A DNA stretch of 64,000 nucleotides from Spongilla lacustris (Eukaryota; Porifera; Demospongiae; Spongillida; Spongillidae). The translations under genes and the position numbers were made by a program. A model generated the notes under the pieces. The model was not told where the DNA came from, did not search any database, and saw nothing but the letters and a program-made list of their open reading frames with translations. Of the stretch, positions 58,421-64,000 are shown piece after piece (position 1 is the stretch's first letter; each line of letters begins with the position of its first letter). The stretch is from the NCBI GenBank assembly GCA_949361645.1, contig OX442418.1, forward strand, positions 4,221,609 to 4,285,608, given 5' to 3'.

Positions 58421-59163
58421 AAACCCTTTTTTATACCCGTACGTTTGAGGCCTGGACCTCTCAAATTGTGCCAATACGTATATACGCGGTCCAGCTAAGC
58501 AGTCAACATAGGTACATGTATATTATGGCTATAGCGCTCCGCTTGCAACTGGATACAAGTACTAGTAGTAGCCTCGCTGCTTCAAACCGACTCAGAAAGA
58601 TTTCCTTTACCTCTAGAGAGGAAAAGCTCTGTGGCGAGAGTATCTAGTATAGGTATCTCCTGGCGATGAGATCGTACTTACTTGTATACATGTACATGCC
58701 CATATATCCATAGTGAAACTATATAAGTACTGAATGGTTTAGATGCCTGCTATACCATGCACTATATATTGGACATTACAATGACATTGTGCACTTGAAA
58801 TCAAGTTCCATTGCACAATAATGTGGTGTCCGGGTAGTACAGTTCTTTAATTTCTTCATCAATCATCACATGGTATACATGTCAAGCTCCAAGTATTCAA
58901 GAAGTTATTTGTGGAAGAAAATTATAACTACTTGATGTGATCAATGTAAATTTCATAGCTACACATGTACATGTATATCAGATGAGCTTATAGCAAAAGC
59001 ACTAAATACAAGCATACACAGAAAACACACAGCAGCAGTATCAGTTATTACATATTATTAATCTAAGCACCTAGATAGACTAACAGTTCAACTCTAAACA
59101 TGTACTGTTATTACTAACACTGATTAACTTGGAGCAATTCTTCTAGACAGGATTGACGTATTG

Positions 59164-59564
59164 TTAAGATGGATAGGGTGGTGGAGCAGCTTGATAACCA
59201 GTGGTTGGATAACCAGTGGTTGGATAACCAGTAGTAGGATAACCAGGACCAGTGCTGGGATAAGTAGAACCAGTGGCTGAATAGCTTGGAGGATGAGCAT
59301 AACCAGTATATCCCTTCAAAGGATCAAAACCAGCTGTCTGAGGTGTACTGTTCTGGGTTGTTGTGGTGACTATAGTGGTAGCTGCTGGAGCATTAGTGAC
59401 CACCCTGGTCTGCAGACTTCTGCAGGCCCGTCTTACACAGGCCCTGATCCCTGTTATGACAATCGCCACTATTGTTGTGAGAACCCCCAATATGAAGAGC
59501 ATGGTAAACACAGGCCCAATTATTCCGATAATGTAGGAGGAGGATGTGTAGTGGTAGTATGGAG
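59164..59564 (-). CDS. Last exon of a second LDLa/SRCR-type membrane protein
   Basis: Paralogue of the exon at 32563-32160. An acceptor ending ATATAG at 59565 opens into APYYHYTSSSY, a membrane helix (IIGIIGPVFTMLFILGVL, longer than in copy A), a basic RACVRRACRSLQTRV segment and the same Tyr/Pro/Gly-rich tail ending APPPYPS. The ectodomain-proximal part and helix differ clearly from copy A, while the tail is nearly identical apart from the number of GYPTT and GYTGYT repeats. Upstream exons, if present, lie beyond 64000. An alternative start 20 codons upstream of the acceptor is open but not needed. Confidence 0.6.
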
Positions 59565-59644
59565 CTATATTCAAAGGGAGAGATTCCATTTTAATTAATG
59601 AACACCAATAATCGTGTGACACAACTACATGTTACGAAGAACAG

Positions 59645-59930
59645 ATGGTCTGGTGTGCTTGGAGGGTGGAGGGGTGTGCTTAGAGGGTGGAGGGGTGTGT
59701 TTAGAGGGTGGAGGGGTGTGCTTAGAGGGTGGAGGGGTGTGCTTAGAGGGTGGAGGGGTGTGTTTAGAGGGTGGAGGGGTGTGTTTAGAGGGTGGAGGGG
59801 TGTGCTTAGAGGGTGGAGGGGTGTGTTTAGAGGGTGGAGGGGTGTGTTTAGAGGGTGGAGGGTGTGCTTGGAGGGTGGAGGGGTGTGCTTGGAGGGTGGA
59901 GGGGTGTGCTTAGATAGTGGAGGGTGTGCT
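59645..59930. repeat. Minisatellite, 20-bp unit (copy B)
   Basis: About fourteen units of GTGTGYTTAGAGGGTGGAGG, very homogeneous. Counterpart of 32640-33065. Confidence 0.95.
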
Positions 59931-60649
59931 TTGAAATTATACAGTAGGTGTGAGCTTAGAGACCCCATGTACGTAAAATTAAGAGTGCAGTGGCTAATGT
60001 GATCAATGATATTCTCTTTAAGAAAGTAAGTAGGATAAAAAGCAGGGAAATAATGGTGTAGTTGAAAGTGAAGGGGTTAATAACATGGGTTAATAACATG
60101 GTTGATACATGTAGGAAGTATTATTAAAACAAGGGTAGCACAACATATGGAGAAATGGCCCATACATAGGCGGTCATCATGCTTTTGTTTTCAAATTGAA
60201 TCTTAAACATTTTTATAATTTACTATAAATCGATCTGATTGTGAATCTGCTTTATATAATTATAACATGAAGCATTCATGTAGTAAAATCAAGACAAAAA
60301 ATTAATTTCTACTGCGCATAATTTATTCATAAACAATATGTCATATAACGTAATATCTTGCGTCATCTTGGATTAAGCTACATACGTTGCAACTAGCTAA
60401 CCGTTAATCACAGATGAAATATTAACGATAATATACGATAATATACATACACCTGTATACAAGCTATGAGTCGTAGCTTTGGAGATGTGGAGGCACAATG
60501 ATGCATGCAGGGCATTAAATGGATTGCCCTGCATGATTTCAATTTTTGAGATGCAGGTGTTTTGGTGAGTATACTGTGCGAATTTTAGTATGTGAAGAAC
60601 AGGCATATACATGTATTCGATGCAGTGAAGGGGGAGGAGATATGGCCTT

Positions 60650-60930
60650 CTCCTTATACTAATACTGTACGTCGGCCATCTCAATTATGGTGGAATTCTC
60701 CCTGTACTGTTGGCCTTCTCCCTGTACTATTGGCCTTCTCCCTGTACTGTTGGCCTTCTCCCTGTACTGTTGGCCTTCTCCCTGTACTGTTGGCCTTCTC
60801 CCGGACCGTTAATTGCCCGTCTCCTTATACTGTTGGTCTTCATCCTGTAGTTTTAGACTGGTGGCCTTCTCTTTATAATAAGCTGCACTTATGCTGTTGG
60901 CTTTCTCCCTATACTGTTGGCTTTCTGCCT
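60650..60930. repeat. Minisatellite, 20-bp TTGGCCTTCTCCCTGTACTG
   Basis: Six near-perfect units (60700-60800) then degenerate ones. Three more related units appear at 63005-63085, suggesting both belong to one interrupted array or element absent from copy A. Confidence 0.9.
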
Positions 60931-60949
60931 ATATGAACCACTGAGCATT

Positions 60950-63400
60950 GTCCATTTGTGTAGCATCTCTGTCCCTTTGCTTACCATGTGTACACATGTA
61001 GCTGACCTGTGGGACACACACACCACACCTAGTGCATGGACACTTCCTGCAAGTCACGCACACTCAGTACAGTGTGGACACTCACTGTATACGTAATAGC
61101 TTTACTGGTGGAGATGCACATACGCACAAGTGTCTCCATCATATGCACACTACACACGCTGATGTAGAGCTGTGTAGTGTGTGCTTCATGCATGGGCACA
61201 CACACCAATGATGTCCACACATTAAACCTGTACACAGTGGTACTTACATCCACATACATCAGATTTTAATAATAATAATTTGGACACACACACACACATG
61301 TACACACTCAAACACACACGCACACACACGCACGCACGCACGCACACACACACACACACAGATTACTGTACAACCACAACAAGACACAACAATCTACCAG
61401 GAGAGAGCTACCATGCTACTGGAGGAGCAGAGGATCAATGAAGACCTACTAACTGCAGTACTACAAACCAAAGTATTTACTGGTCTGGCTACTTCCCCAG
61501 TCCTTTGAACACAGTGACAACAGATAACAGGTGTGTGAATGGCTGTTTGGGGGCTATTGTGATGGTGGTTACATGCACTAGAGATACTATGTACAGAATT
61601 ATGTAACAGTAGATGGTGTCTATATAAGGATAGACAATAGTACATGTACAAGTTAATGTACCTCACCAGGCCCTTAAACAGAAGCACTTTAACATGCATG
61701 TTCAAAGACCTCTGATGGAACCGTCACCCAAGTGATGCACTGTATGTGTACAAAGGACACCTCCCCCCTTCCGTGGGATTTGGAGAGGCACCACTACCTC
61801 CAGGGGAGTGAGGAAGTGTTCTCAGCACCAATGCATGCAAACAAAAATTAGCATGTCCAAAAATACCATGAGTAATGTACCCAGAACGTATTTCAAAAAT
61901 GGTACCACCATGCTCTCATCTGGTGGCTACCAGATACAGGTATAAACCCTAACCCTGACTACCTACACAAAAGTTCAGGTAAATTTAATATTACAACATT
62001 TACATCCGCGGCTGTGCCTGAAAAGGCTATCATGTGCTATATTACACATTTTTCTGTCGTTTGAGGAACGAATTAGACAGAAAATATGCTCCCAGCAGAA
62101 TATGGAGGCTTAGCCTACATGCATGTGTTGTGCAGCATACATGTAAGCATGTAGATCGATAAAGATGCATAGTAAGGGGTGTATGTGAATGTGCAGCTGT
62201 AGATATCAGGTGATGGTTGAGGAATGCGTGTTAGAATCACTCTATATAGGCTTATTGTGCACAGCCACTGGCAGAGCTAACACCACTTTCCCCCCCCCTT
62301 TATGAGAAATCAGGTGTACGTATATACACGACGGTGTGCAACTGAAGCAATTAACGGCAAACTCCTCCACGAAGGCATAAATGATTTATTTGAGCAGCTC
62401 TTTCCCTTTTATAAAGGGTTTTTGCCAGGAGGTGTGGGTCCACTTCCTCTAATTATAGGCAAAATTAATAGTTGGCCCCTGCTCATGTGCTGGCAGTATG
62501 TGTTGTACCAAATGTGAAGTAGTGCAGGTGGTGTGCACAATGTGAAGTAGTGCAGGTGGTGTGCACAACGGACACTGCACCAATATATTGAAAGAATGAG
62601 AATATGCATGGCGGAGCATATGGCGTTGGAAACATTTGAGTTGCACCCAACATGTTACCTGTGTGTGGTCACCTTAACCCTTCTATACATGTATGTAGCC
62701 AAGTCATCCGATACCCTTCATGGTGAATGTTCTGTAGGTCTTCAAAGATAGGTAGTAATTTACTTAAGTTTTGCCCAGCAACCACATCCATTGTGTGGAC
62801 AAGGAAGCCAAAAGCCAGCCCTAAGCTGGTTTTGTCCCCTACTGGCCTAACAGGGGATAATGGTTCTGGGGCAATGCTAAAGCTTCATGCCCATTTACTG
62901 TTTGCATTAGTTATCACAAATAGAATAACCTTACATGTATGGACACACCTCCCTTGACAACTTACATATACATGTACATGTACTAATAACAGGACACAAC
63001 TATTATATACTGTTGGCCTACTGCCTGCCTATACAGTTGGTCTTCTCCCTATACAGTTGGCCTTCTCCCTATACTATTGGCCTTCCATAAAGGTTTTCAT
63101 TCTTAGTATGCATGGCATTACATGTAGTACCTTGCTCTCATTACTGTCAACAGTAAAGCTCTCAACTGTAGTACTCCAAGCCTAGCTGTCAACAAGTAGA
63201 CAGGCAATAGAATAACCCTGAGGCTCACCAAAAATGTACATACATGTATGGACACAAGTAGTAGTGTTGCACATCTGTTAACATACTATGAACTTCCAGG
63301 ACACAGCTAACACTCCCTAGGCGACGTAATGTGGTGTGCGAAGTGGACTCGGGACGAGGCCGTTTAATTTTGTTACGGATGCTCGTTGAAAAGTGTCTGG
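60950..63400. other. Copy-B-specific segment, no gene seen
   Basis: No convincing exon. Contains a CA/GCAC array (61282-61362), a short C-run (62289-62298) and a tandem pair of AATGTGAAGTAGTGCAGGTG near 62510-62570. The segment has no match in copy A and may be an insertion. Confidence 0.4.
61282..61362. repeat. CA/CGCA microsatellite
   Basis: CA repeats with an inner CGCA block. Confidence 0.9.
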
Positions 63401-63705
63401 ACAGCACCGCGGGTGCAATTTGACCCCGAATTCGGAGTCGGCATCGTCGGCGCTATGCGCCTTACCCAGCGCTTTGCGCCTTAAGCCCTAACCCTAAGCC
63501 CTAATCTTATCTCCTGTTGTTCTCATGCTGAACGTTAGGACAACCAGCAAAACCTGGGGTTGTATTTGCACAAAGGTGCATGGCATTGTGCATGAGATTA
63601 TTCACTGTATGTACAGACCTAGACCTTTTATCAGCACAGTCTGGCCACACAACAAAATTCATGACATTGGACCTTTACAAACATCCAAATACAGCAGGTG
63701 TTTAT

Positions 63706-63796
<91 letters not shown>
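63706..63796. repeat. CA microsatellite (copy B)
   Basis: About 45 uninterrupted CA units. Orthologous position to 36476-36565. Confidence 0.95.
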
Positions 63797-63797
<1 letters not shown>

Positions 63798-64000
63798 TCA
63801 ATAGGCAACATCTGCCAGTATCACTTACGGTTTCCAGTCATGCATTTGCTACAGATGTTATATTTACAAGAAGCATACCATTTACATACATGTACTTCCT
63901 ATAACATCAGGAATACTGTACCTACCCCCTGGTTTACACGTGGCTTGTCACTTGCTGTTCTGTCAATTAATCCAGCTGGTTCACAAACATGCCATTTAAC

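Larger units (their letters stand above)
58765..64000. repeat. Segmental duplication, copy B
   Basis: Partner of 31739-36800, running off the end of the window. It preserves the empty target site of the 2.5-kb element at about 63620. Confidence 0.9.

Noticed and set aside
59591..60002. Repeat protein from the 20-bp array
   Set aside because: Same array is open in two frames and on both strands; it is a duplicated non-coding minisatellite.

Overview
This window is nuclear DNA from an animal. It has short spliced exons with GT/AG borders, a receptor tyrosine kinase, SRCR and LDL-receptor class A modules on one membrane protein, a seven-transmembrane receptor, CCCH and TRAF-type zinc-finger genes, and a heavy load of DNA transposons, fold-back elements, minisatellites and homopolymer tracts. 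The gene families, the frequent TACATGTA-type sequence and the repeat load suggest a sponge or another early-branching marine invertebrate. That assignment is inference; no mitochondrial or rRNA marker is present.

Layout. 1-2238 (+) is the 3' half of a receptor tyrosine kinase gene. 2.2-12.7 kb is almost entirely mobile DNA: palindromes, fold-back MITEs, a hAT-like element with an exact 8-bp target duplication, and a broken HNH-nuclease gene that appears to lie inside a transposon with TAGGGTGTGTAACC ends. 12.2-13.8 kb (-) holds four phase-consistent exons of an unknown gene. 14.3-16.2 kb (+) is a multi-exon DDE-transposase-like gene. 18.5-21 kb (-) has unidentified exons. 21.15-22.38 kb is an internally deleted relative of the HNH-bearing element, complete with 8-bp target duplications. 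24.9-25.5 kb (-) is a fragment of a domesticated or mobile gene family, and 25.9-26.9 kb (-) is an intronless seven-transmembrane receptor. 27.7-31.5 kb (+) is a CCCH zinc-finger gene that runs into a 200-N gap.

After the gap, 31.74-36.8 kb is a diverged copy of 58.77-64.0 kb. Both carry the last exon of a tyrosine/proline-rich membrane protein and differ by clean transposon insertions. In the first copy that exon probably belongs to the SRCR/LDLa gene at 38.7-39.9 kb (-). 40.1-41.7 kb is a hAT-like element inserted into a minisatellite. 43.5-48.7 kb is gene-poor. 50.4-55.9 kb (+) is a zinc-finger gene with a UFD1-like exon, one CCCH finger and a string of TRAF-type fingers like TRAFD1/XAF1; its first recognised exon is framed by long inverted repeats. 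57.15-58.4 kb (-) is a decayed second copy of the DDE-transposase family.

The host genes do not form an obvious pathway. The TRAF-type/CCCH gene, the SRCR/LDLa receptor and the tyrosine kinase would suit signalling and innate recognition, but that is only suggestive. The most unusual item is the HNH-nuclease gene riding on a TAGGGTGTGTAACC-ended transposon, with a shorter derivative 11 kb away.
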